From: Betaproteobacteria bacterium
Lineage (GTDB): Bacteria > Pseudomonadota > Gammaproteobacteria > Burkholderiales > CAIKXV01
NCBI GenBank assembly: GCA_947456915.1
Contig: CANGUQ010000194.1
Location: 1 to 7,025, forward strand
Direction of reading: 5' to 3'
Length of the DNA stretch: 7,025 bases
Part shown: positions 1 through 5,698 of the stretch, piece by piece
How the letters are laid out: the number at the start of each line of letters is the position of its first letter
How positions within the stretch are numbered: position 1 is the first letter of the stretch
Notes under the pieces: generated by a model
Seen by the model: only the letters and a program-made list of their open reading frames with translations
Database searches by the model: none
What the model was told of the DNA's origin: nothing
Made by a program: the position numbers and the translations under genes

Positions 1-144
1 GATACACCCACCATGCGCGAGCGGGTTCTGGCCCAGGGCGCCGAGCCCGCTGCCATCGGCCTCAAGGCGTTTCGCGACTACGTACAGGTCGAACTCGACC
101 GCTGGGGCCCGATCGCGCGGGCGGCCGGCATCAGGGCCGACTGA
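1..144 (+). CDS. Bug/TctC-family tripartite tricarboxylate transporter substrate-binding protein, C-terminal fragment
   Basis: Frame 1 is open from the first base to a TGA at 142-144, giving the last 47 residues of a gene that begins upstream of the window. Seen: the tail includes RERVLAQGAEPAAIG, then FRDYVQVELDRWGPIARAAG and a final Ile-Arg-Ala-Asp. This is the usual C-terminal pattern of Bug/TctC receptors: 'L..QG.EP' followed by a helix of the type 'E..RW..v...AGI..D'. It closely parallels the end of the complete receptor gene at 4687-5691 (ERFAAQGIE, then EIVRWAEVVKTAGIKAD). Family knowledge: these periplasmic proteins bind carboxylates and deliver them to TctA/TctB-type permeases. The ligand-contacting part lies outside the window, so no ligand can be suggested. 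It lies 56 bases upstream of the acyl-CoA dehydrogenase on the same strand and may be the preceding gene of the same operon. Confidence 0.85.
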   Translation, partial: DTPTMRERVLAQGAEPAAIGLKAFRDYVQVELDRWGPIARAAGIRAD

Positions 145-188
145 GCCTCGCCCGTGCTTCAATCCACCCTTCGTCTGCAGCCTATGTC

Positions 189-193
189 AGGAG
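189..193 (+). promoter_or_regulatory. Ribosome binding site of the acyl-CoA dehydrogenase gene
   Basis: AGGAG lies seven bases before the ATG at 201, a near-consensus Shine-Dalgarno sequence at good spacing. It is the clearest initiation signal in the window and fixes the start of the dehydrogenase. The rest of the 145-200 gap shows no convincing -35/-10 pair and no terminator-like hairpin, so read-through from the upstream receptor gene is plausible. Confidence 0.75.
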
Positions 194-200
194 TTTCCCG

Positions 201-1370
201 ATGACCGCCACCGCCGATCGCGATACCGACTGGGACGCGCTGCCCGACGACACTTTCCGCAGCGAGGTGCGCAGCTGGCTGCAGGCCAACTGTCCCGAAC
301 ACGTACGCTTCCCGCCCGGACGCATGCACTGGCACGAGTGCAAGGACTGGTGGGCGATGCTCTACGAGCGCGGCTGGATCGCGCCGGCGTGGCCGCGTGA
401 ACTGGGCGGCATGGGGCTGTCGCCGATCAAGCAGATCATCATGCTCGAGGAACTCGAGCGTCACGGTTGCGGCCGCATGCCCGACCAGGGCATCACGCAG
501 GTGGGGCCGATCATCATCCGCTACGGCACGCCCGAGCAGCAGGCGTACTACCTGCCGAAGACGCTGTCGGGCGAGGCGATCTGGTGCCAGGGCTACTCCG
601 AGCCCAACGCCGGCTCCGACCTGGCTGGTCTGCAGACCACTGCCGTGCCCGATGGCGACGACTTCGTCATCAACGGCAGCAAGATCTGGACGACGCTGGG
701 CATGGACGGCACGCACATGTACATCCTGGTGCGTACCGACCGGACAGCGCGCAAGCAGGAGGGCATCAGCTTCCTGCTGCTCGACATGGCCACGCCGGGC
801 ATCACCGTGCGTCCGATCCGCAACATCGCCGGAGACGAGGAGTTCTGCCAGGTGTTCTTCGACAACGTGCGCACGCCGAAGAAGAACCTGGTCGGAGAAC
901 TGAACAAGGGCTGGACCATCGCCAAGTCGCTGCTGGGCTTCGAGCGCCTGGGCATCGGCAGCCCGCGCCGGCCGCAGCAGGGGTTCAAGCGGCTGGAGAA
1001 GCTCGCCCGCGCGCGAGGGCTGATGGACGATCCGGTGTTCATGGACCGTTTCACCGCGTTGCGGCTGGACCTCGCCGACCTGTCGGCGACCTACGAAGGA
1101 TTCGTCGAGCAGGTCAGGCGCGGCGAGCCGCTGGGTCCGGACGTCTCGATCCTCAAGATCTGGGCCACCGAGGCGATGCAGCGTATCTCCGAGCTGATGC
1201 TCGATGTCGGCGACGAGTACGGCGCGCTCGCCGGCGACGTCGACGTGGACGGCACGACGGTCAACGTGCTGTCCCCGTTCTACAGCTCCCGTCCGGGGAC
1301 CATCTACGGCGGCTCCAACGAGATCCAGCGCAACATCCTGTCCAAGGCCGTGCTGGAACTGCCGCAGTAG
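201..1370 (+). CDS. Acyl-CoA dehydrogenase (FadE-type flavoprotein)
   Basis: A 389-residue FAD-dependent acyl-CoA dehydrogenase, a normal length for the family; it introduces a trans-2 double bond into an acyl-CoA and passes electrons to electron-transfer flavoprotein in the cytoplasm. Domains in order: N-terminal helical domain (about 15-125), beta domain with the family signature WCQGYSEPNAGSDL (128-141) and the FAD-contacting KIWTT (161-165), then the C-terminal helical domain ending SRPGTIYGGSNEIQRNILSK. The residue after Ile-Tyr near the C-terminus, which is the catalytic Glu in medium- and short-chain enzymes, is Gly370. Glu248 in GFERLGIG lies where isovaleryl-CoA and long-chain dehydrogenases place their catalytic base, so the enzyme is probably active with the base moved there (inference). 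It resembles actinobacterial FadE26/FadE17-like proteins more than classical FadE. Start: ATG 201 has AGGAG seven bases upstream. The stop is two bases before the next ATG, implying translational coupling with the acyl-CoA synthetase. Substrate unknown. Confidence 0.95.
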   Translation: MTATADRDTDWDALPDDTFRSEVRSWLQANCPEHVRFPPGRMHWHECKDWWAMLYERGWIAPAWPRELGGMGLSPIKQIIMLEELERHGCGRMPDQGITQVGPIIIRYGTPEQQAYYLPKTLSGEAIWCQGYSEPNAGSDLAGLQTTAVPDGDDFVINGSKIWTTLGMDGTHMYILVRTDRTARKQEGISFLLLDMATPGITVRPIRNIAGDEEFCQVFFDNVRTPKKNLVGELNKGWTIAKSLLGFERLGIGSPRRPQQGFKRLEKLARARGLMDDPVFMDRFTALRLDLADLSATYEGFVEQVRRGEPLGPDVSILKIWATEAMQRISELMLDVGDEYGALAGDVDVDGTTVNVLSPFYSSRPGTIYGGSNEIQRNILSKAVLELPQ

Positions 1371-1372
1371 CC

Positions 1373-3022
1373 ATGCCCGATCCGGCCGTCATCACCGACC
1401 ACGTCGTCCACGTCCCGGCAGGGCCGTGGACGCCGCTGTGCTTCGAGCAGGCGCTCGCGCGCGCGCAGCGCGACTGGGGATCACGCGAGGCGCTGGTGAT
1501 CGAGGGCGAGCGCCTGTGCTGGAGCGAACTCGCGGAACGCTCGCGCGCGGTTGCGCGCGCGCTGCTCGCGCACGGCATCGGCCGCGGGGATCACGTCGCG
1601 ATCTGCAGCGGCAACCGCGTCGAGTGGGTGGCGTTCTACTTCGGCGCTGCGCTGATCGGCGCGGTGACGGTGCCGGTGAACACCCGCTTCAAGACCGACG
1701 AGCTTCGCTACTGCCTGGAGCAGGCCGACGTGAGGCTGCTGGTGACTGCCGATCGCTTCCTGAAGGTCGACTTCATCGCGATGCTGCGCGAGATCGCGCC
1801 GCAGATCGATACCGCCCTGCCTGCCGCGGCACTGCCGCAGCTGCGCCATCTGGCGGTGATCGGCGATGACGTGCCGGGCGCCGCATCGAGCTGGCAGCGC
1901 TTCCTCGCCGCCGGCGAACACGTGACGCTGCCTGCCGGCATGGGCCGTCCCGACGATGTCGTGCTGATCCAGTACACCTCGGGCAGCACGTCGTTTCCGA
2001 AGGGCGTGCAGCTCACCCACGACAACATGCTGCGCAACGCGCACGAGATCGCCCTGCGCATCGGGCTGAGCGCGGAGGATCGCTACTTCAGTGCGCGTCC
2101 GTTCTTCCACGTCGCCGGCACCACGCTGTCGATCCTCGCCGCACTGATGTCGGGGGCGTGCCTCGTGTCCAGCGGCGCGTTCGACGCCGCGGTGGCGCTT
2201 GAACTGATGGAGAGCGAGCGCTGCACGTTCACCTCCGGCAACGATCCGATGTTCCAGATGATGCTGAGCCACCCGAGCTACGCCAACCGCCGGCTCGTCC
2301 TGCGCGGCGGCTGGGGATCGTGCACGCCGCAGATGATGGAGCAGGCAGAGGCGAGGCTCGGCATGAAGACAATCTGCCACGCCTACGGCCTGTCCGAGGC
2401 CTCGCCCAACGTGTGCATGTCCGACTGGCGCGACCCGCCGCTCAAGCGCTGGCACAGCTACGCGCTGCCGCTGCCCGGACTGTCGGTGCGCATGGTCGAC
2501 CCCGAGACCGGCGCCGCCGTGGGACCGGGACGTACCGGTGAGATCCAGGTGCGCGGCTGGAGCGTGATGCGCGGCTACTACAGGATGCCCGAGCAGACGG
2601 CAAAGACCTTCACCGACGACGGCTGGCTGCGCACGGGAGATCTGGGCACCTTCGACGAGGAAGGCCGCATGCACTTCATCGGCCGGATCAAGGAGGTGTT
2701 TCGCGTTGGCGGCGAGAACGTCGCGCCCGCCGAGGTCGAGGACCTTCTGCTCAAGCACCCCGCGGTGGCGCAGGCGCAGGTGGTCGGCGTACCTGATCCT
2801 CGCCTGGGCGAGGTGGGCGCCGCCTACGTCGTGCTCAAGGCGGGTGCTGCGCTCGAGCCGTCCGCGCTCATCGACTGGACCCGATCGCGCATCGCCAACT
2901 TCAAGGTGCCTCGCTACGCGAAGGTGGTCGACGACTTCGAGGCGATCGGCATGACCGGCAGCGTCAAGGTGCAGAAGAACAAGCTGCGCGCGCAGGCCCT
3001 GCGCGACTTCGGACTGGGCTGA
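1373..3022 (+). CDS. AMP-forming acyl-CoA synthetase (ANL superfamily)
   Basis: A 549-residue adenylate-forming ligase, a typical length for fatty or aryl acyl-CoA synthetases; it converts carboxylate, ATP and CoA to acyl-CoA, AMP and pyrophosphate. Core motifs occur in order: P-loop YTSGSTSFPKG (201-211), adenine/acyl-pocket motif YGLSEAS (338-344), ATP-ribose motif RTGDLG with Asp423, hinge GRIKEVFRVGGENVAPAEVE (437-456), and a C-terminal SVKVQKNKLR whose Lys532 matches the catalytic adenylation lysine (TGKIQK in relatives). All key residues are present, so it should be active. Small departures are Ser in place of the usual Thr-Gly in the P-loop and Glu441 for the common Asp in the hinge. 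Start: ATG 1373, two bases after the dehydrogenase stop. The frame is open back to 467, but that stretch overlaps the dehydrogenase and does not look like an ANL N-terminus. No strong Shine-Dalgarno is seen, which fits coupled translation. The carboxylate specificity cannot be read from these motifs. Confidence 0.95.
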   Translation: MPDPAVITDHVVHVPAGPWTPLCFEQALARAQRDWGSREALVIEGERLCWSELAERSRAVARALLAHGIGRGDHVAICSGNRVEWVAFYFGAALIGAVTVPVNTRFKTDELRYCLEQADVRLLVTADRFLKVDFIAMLREIAPQIDTALPAAALPQLRHLAVIGDDVPGAASSWQRFLAAGEHVTLPAGMGRPDDVVLIQYTSGSTSFPKGVQLTHDNMLRNAHEIALRIGLSAEDRYFSARPFFHVAGTTLSILAALMSGACLVSSGAFDAAVALELMESERCTFTSGNDPMFQMMLSHPSYANRRLVLRGGWGSCTPQMMEQAEARLGMKTICHAYGLSEASPNVCMSDWRDPPLKRWHSYALPLPGLSVRMVDPETGAAVGPGRTGEIQVRGWSVMRGYYRMPEQTAKTFTDDGWLRTGDLGTFDEEGRMHFIGRIKEVFRVGGENVAPAEVEDLLLKHPAVAQAQVVGVPDPRLGEVGAAYVVLKAGAALEPSALIDWTRSRIANFKVPRYAKVVDDFEAIGMTGSVKVQKNKLRAQALRDFGLG

Positions 3023-3033
3023 AGCGTGCGCGC

Positions 3034-3052
3034 GCGCCTGCATCGCAGGCGC
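3034..3052 (+). other. GC-rich hairpin downstream of the acyl-CoA synthetase gene
   Basis: GCGCCTG and CAGGCGC form a perfect 7-bp stem around the 5-base loop CATCG, starting 11 bases after the synthetase stop. There is no T-tract after it, so it is not a canonical intrinsic terminator. It could stabilise the upstream mRNA end or act as a partial attenuator between the two halves of the cluster. In such GC-rich DNA a chance stem of this size is possible. Confidence 0.35.
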
Positions 3053-3065
3053 TGCGGACCGATCT

Positions 3066-3081
3066 GGAATACCGGAATACC
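3066..3081 (+). repeat. Perfect tandem 8-bp direct repeat in the intergenic gap
   Basis: GGAATACC occurs twice in immediate succession, in the only relatively A/T-containing patch of the 119-base gap before the first crotonase gene. Adjacent direct half-sites can be a regulator binding site, but no known operator consensus was recognised. The second copy ends 60 bases before the ATG at 3142, and no good -35/-10 promoter was seen beside it. Confidence 0.5.
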
Positions 3082-3141
3082 CGTCACTTCAACCCGCGTA
3101 CGCGCCCTTCGCGCGGCGCGCCCGACCGTGAGATCCCCGAG

Positions 3142-3912
3142 ATGACCGTACGCCTGGAAAAATCAGATGGTATCGCCACCCTGACCCTCGACCGGCCGGA
3201 GAAGGTGAACGCGCTGTCGTCCGAAATGTACGACCTGCTCTACGAATACTCGAACGCACTGTCGGAGGACCCCGAAGTGCGTGCAGTGGTGCTGACCGGC
3301 TCGGGCAAGGGCTTCTCGTCCGGCGGGGACATCAGCAACATGGCGAAGACCGATCTGACCGGTTCGCGCGCGCGCTCGAAGTCGCGCCACCGCACGTTCA
3401 CTGCGCTGGCTGGCATCGAGAAACCGGTGATCGCCGCGGTGCACGGCCCGGTGTACGGCATCGGCAGCAGCCTGATGTTCGCGAGCGACCTGATCATCGC
3501 TGCGCGCAGCACCACCCTCGCCCTGTCGTTCAAGCGCGTCGCGGTAGTCCCCGACGGCGGCTCGATCTACTTCCTGTCCCAGTATCTGGGCATCGCGAAG
3601 GCGAAGGAGCTGATCTACACTGGCCGTCGCGTCAGTGCCGATGAGATGCTGGCGCTGGGGATCGCGATGAAGGTCGTCCCGGACGAGGACCTGCAGGCGG
3701 AGGCCCGCGCGCTCGCCGCCGAGATGGCCGCCTCGGCCACCTGGATGCTCGGGCTCACCAAGAAGATGTTCCAGTTCATGTACACGCCCACGCTCGAGCA
3801 GCTGCTCGATTACGAGGCCCTGATGCAGACGCACGTGCGCCTGTCGGAAGACCACAAGGAAGGCGTGGCTGCGTTCAAGGAGAAGCGCCCGCCGGTGTTC
3901 AAGGGGCGCTGA
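3142..3912 (+). CDS. Crotonase-superfamily protein, isomerase-like (enoyl-CoA hydratase/isomerase)
   Basis: A 256-residue crotonase-fold protein of usual length, acting on acyl-CoA thioesters. Seen: DRPEKVNALS near the N-terminus (17-26), oxyanion-hole segment GFSSGGDI (57-64), KPVIAAVHGPVYGIGSSL (94-111) with the second oxyanion-hole glycine, and VVPDGGSIYFL (135-145). Aligned by eye to mitochondrial enoyl-CoA hydratase, the two catalytic glutamates are replaced by Ser110 and Phe130, so classical hydration is unlikely. Asp138 in the V-P-D-G-G segment sits where PaaG-type isomerases (VPDSGG) carry their aspartate, which favours a double-bond or ring-type isomerase or another crotonase reaction (inference). 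The C-terminus (HKEGVAAFKEKRPPVFKGR) is typical of the PaaG/hydratase group. Only a weak Shine-Dalgarno is seen, around GTGAG at 3128-3132; ATG 3142 is kept because the family N-terminus starts directly there. It follows a 119-base gap, and its stop is four bases before the next crotonase gene. The exact reaction is not established. Confidence 0.92.
   Translation: MTVRLEKSDGIATLTLDRPEKVNALSSEMYDLLYEYSNALSEDPEVRAVVLTGSGKGFSSGGDISNMAKTDLTGSRARSKSRHRTFTALAGIEKPVIAAVHGPVYGIGSSLMFASDLIIAARSTTLALSFKRVAVVPDGGSIYFLSQYLGIAKAKELIYTGRRVSADEMLALGIAMKVVPDEDLQAEARALAAEMAASATWMLGLTKKMFQFMYTPTLEQLLDYEALMQTHVRLSEDHKEGVAAFKEKRPPVFKGR
3901..3906 (+). promoter_or_regulatory. Ribosome binding site of the second crotonase gene
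   Basis: AAGGGG lies inside the last codons of the first crotonase gene, ten bases before the ATG at 3917. The site is within translated sequence and the two genes are only four bases apart, so translation of the pair is probably coupled. Confidence 0.5.
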
Positions 3913-3916
3913 GACC

Positions 3917-4675
3917 ATGACCGACTCCGTGTTGCTCACCGAGACGCGCGGTGCGGTGCGCCTGATCACGCTCAACCGCCCCGACAAGCTCAACGCGATG
4001 AGCATGGCGCTGACCGAACTGCTGATCGAGGCGCTGCGCGCTGCCGACGCCGACCCGGCCATCGGCGCCATCGTCATCGCCGGCGCCGGCAAGTCGTTCT
4101 CCGCAGGCGCGGACATCGGCGAGTTCAAGGACCTGGTGCCCGAGAAGATGCATCTCGTCGAGCGCCGAGCCGACCTGACCAGCGGTCTGCAGACGATGAT
4201 CCCGGGCCTGGGCAAGCCGGTGATCGCCGCGGTGCAGGGCCACACGCTGGGCGGAGGCTGCGGTCTGGCGCTCGCCTGCGACCTGGTGGTTGCGGCGCGC
4301 AGCACCCGCCTGGGCTATCCCGAGGTCAAGCGCGGCATCCTCGGCGCGGTGGTCACGCCCAACCTCGCCCGCCAGGTGGGGACCAAGGCCGCGTTCGAAC
4401 TGCTGATCACCGGCGAATCGATCGACGCGTTGCGCGGGCGCGAACTGGGGCTGGTCAACCGCGTGGTCGACGACGGCGAGCAGCTCGAGGCGGCCCTGGC
4501 GCTCGCGGCTCAGCTCGCAGCCCTGCCTGCACCAGCGCTGCGGGCGACCAAGGCCCTATTCTACCGTACTCTCGATCTCGCCTTCGCCGACGCACTTTCC
4601 GTGGCCCACGATGCGCACAAGGCGATGCGCTCGTTTCCCCGCGATCCGTCGACCGAGAAGTTCGGCCGGACATAG
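3917..4675 (+). CDS. Enoyl-CoA hydratase/isomerase family protein (methylglutaconyl-CoA hydratase-like)
   Basis: A 252-residue crotonase of normal length. Seen: LNRPDKLNAMS (19-29), oxyanion-hole motif SFSAGADIGEF (60-70), GKPVIAAVQGHTLGGGCGL (99-117), and LGYPEVKRGILGAVVTP (132-148). Compared with mitochondrial enoyl-CoA hydratase, the first catalytic Glu is Gly116 (GGGCG for GGGCE) while the second, Glu136, is kept. Family knowledge: an 'EV+.G...A...P.L...G' segment after a GGG.GL loop recalls LiuC/AtuE-type methylglutaconyl-CoA and isohexenylglutaconyl-CoA hydratases. The resemblance is by eye only, so the substrate is an inference. The gene begins four bases after the isomerase-like crotonase. 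The two proteins share the fold but differ in active-site residues, suggesting successive or complementary steps rather than redundancy. Its TAG stop at 4673-4675 overlaps the ribosome binding site of the following receptor gene. Confidence 0.93.
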   Translation: MTDSVLLTETRGAVRLITLNRPDKLNAMSMALTELLIEALRAADADPAIGAIVIAGAGKSFSAGADIGEFKDLVPEKMHLVERRADLTSGLQTMIPGLGKPVIAAVQGHTLGGGCGLALACDLVVAARSTRLGYPEVKRGILGAVVTPNLARQVGTKAAFELLITGESIDALRGRELGLVNRVVDDGEQLEAALALAAQLAALPAPALRATKALFYRTLDLAFADALSVAHDAHKAMRSFPRDPSTEKFGRT

Positions 4676-4677
4676 GA
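4674..4677 (+). promoter_or_regulatory. Ribosome binding site deciding the start of the Bug receptor
   Basis: AGGA overlaps the stop of the second crotonase gene and lies nine bases before ATG 4687 but only three before the alternative in-frame GTG at 4681. The spacing favours the ATG. The two starts differ by just two residues and give the same mature protein. Confidence 0.55.
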
Positions 4678-4686
4678 CAGGTGGCA

Positions 4687-5691
4687 ATGACCCCGTCTCC
4701 GATCTCGAAGACCGCGCTGCTCGCCCTGCCTGCGCTTGCCCTGTCGGTCGGCCTGTGCGGCGCAGCGCACGCGCAATCCGCGAAGCCCGGCGATCCGTTT
4801 CCGAACCGCCCGGTACGCTTCATCGTGCCGTTCGCCCCGGGGGCTGCGAACGATCTGATCGCACGCGCACTCGGTTCGCAGCTCTCGGAAGTCTGGAATC
4901 AGACGGTGGTCGTGGACAACCGCCCGGGAGGCAACACGGTGGTGGGCAGCGAGCTGGTCGCACGTGCCCCCGGCGACGGACACACCCTGCTCCAGATCGG
5001 CATCGCGCATGCGGTCAACCCGAGCGTCATCCAGAAGCTGCCCTATGACGCACTCAGGGATTTCGCGCTGATCGCGCAGACCGGCGAGGCCCCGTTCGTG
5101 CTCGTGGTGAACCCGGCGCTGCCGGCACGCAACGTGAAGGAGCTGGTCGCGCTTGCGCGCGCGAAGCCGGGCACGCTCACCTACGGCTCCACCGGCTCGG
5201 GGGGCAGCTCGCACCTGATGGGCGAACTGCTGAAGAGCAAGGCCGGCATCGACGTCATCCACGTACCGTACAAGGGTCTGGCCCCGGCGCTCACCGACGT
5301 GATGGGTGGCCAGATCCAGTACAGCTTCGGCAGCTGGTCGACCGTCGGTCCGTTCGTCAAGGCGGGCAAGCTGCGTGCGCTGGCGGTCACCAGCGCCAGG
5401 CGCAGCGCGGTCACTCCGGAGCTGCCGTCGATCGCCGAAGAGGGCTTCAAGGGGTATGACGCCACGCCCTGGTGGGGCATCGCCGGGCCAGGCACGCTGC
5501 CGCGCCCGCTGGTGGCCCGCCTCAACGCCGACATCCGCAAGGCGCTCGCCACGGCTGCTCTGAAGGAGCGGTTCGCTGCGCAGGGCATCGAGATCGCCAC
5601 CGGCAGCTCGGAGCAGTTCGCGGCGCTGGTCAAGGCCGAGATCGTGCGCTGGGCCGAGGTGGTGAAGACTGCGGGCATCAAGGCCGACTGA
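4687..5691 (+). CDS. Bug/TctC-family tripartite tricarboxylate transporter substrate-binding protein
   Basis: A complete 334-residue periplasmic receptor, a standard Bug/TctC length. Residues 1-29 are a Sec signal peptide: Lys8, a hydrophobic stretch from about 10 to 27, and a signal peptidase I site after Ala-His-Ala29. The mature part opens with FPNRPVRFIVPFAPGAAND (38-56), the family signature, here with Pro-Gly-Ala where Pro-Gly-Gly is usual. It is followed by VVDNRPGGNTVVGSELVA, YGSTGSGGSSHLMGELL (166-182), and HVPYKG (192-197). These strands and loops form the two-lobed carboxylate-binding cleft in the family. Start: ATG 4687 by ribosome binding site spacing; an in-frame GTG at 4681 is the alternative. 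It lies 11 bases after the second crotonase gene and 7 bases before an NDP-forming acyl-CoA synthetase, which suggests that it captures the acid degraded by the cluster (inference). No TctA/TctB permease gene is in the window; such orphan receptors are common in Burkholderiales. The ligand is not predictable. Confidence 0.95.
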   Translation: MTPSPISKTALLALPALALSVGLCGAAHAQSAKPGDPFPNRPVRFIVPFAPGAANDLIARALGSQLSEVWNQTVVVDNRPGGNTVVGSELVARAPGDGHTLLQIGIAHAVNPSVIQKLPYDALRDFALIAQTGEAPFVLVVNPALPARNVKELVALARAKPGTLTYGSTGSGGSSHLMGELLKSKAGIDVIHVPYKGLAPALTDVMGGQIQYSFGSWSTVGPFVKAGKLRALAVTSARRSAVTPELPSIAEEGFKGYDATPWWGIAGPGTLPRPLVARLNADIRKALATAALKERFAAQGIEIATGSSEQFAALVKAEIVRWAEVVKTAGIKAD

Positions 5692-5698
5692 GCACACC

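Noticed and set aside
467..1372. A 302-codon in-frame upstream extension of the AMP-forming synthetase frame
   Set aside because: It overlaps the acyl-CoA dehydrogenase in another frame and its translation is Arg/Ala/His/Pro-rich, as expected of a shadow frame in GC-rich DNA. The ANL protein starts naturally at ATG 1373.
1542..1559. CGCGCGC/GCGCGCG inverted repeat with a GGTT loop inside the acyl-CoA synthetase gene
   Set aside because: It falls in Arg/Ala codons (SRAVARALLA) and is explained by codon choice at high GC. There is no T-tract or other sign of a regulatory role.
1481..3043. Long antisense open frame (520 codons) over the acyl-CoA synthetase
   Set aside because: High GC content at third positions suppresses stops on the opposite strand. 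The translation shows no recognisable domain, while the + strand has every ANL motif.
3424..4236. Identical 20-base stretch in both crotonase genes (3424-3443 and 4217-4236)
   Set aside because: It encodes the conserved Lys-Pro-Val-Ile-Ala-Ala-Val region of the fold with the same preferred codons. The rest of the two genes is too divergent to suggest a recent duplication.
4681..4686. GTG at 4681 as the start of the Bug receptor
   Set aside because: It is only three bases from the AGGA site, too close for normal initiation. ATG 4687 is better spaced and changes only two residues of the signal peptide.
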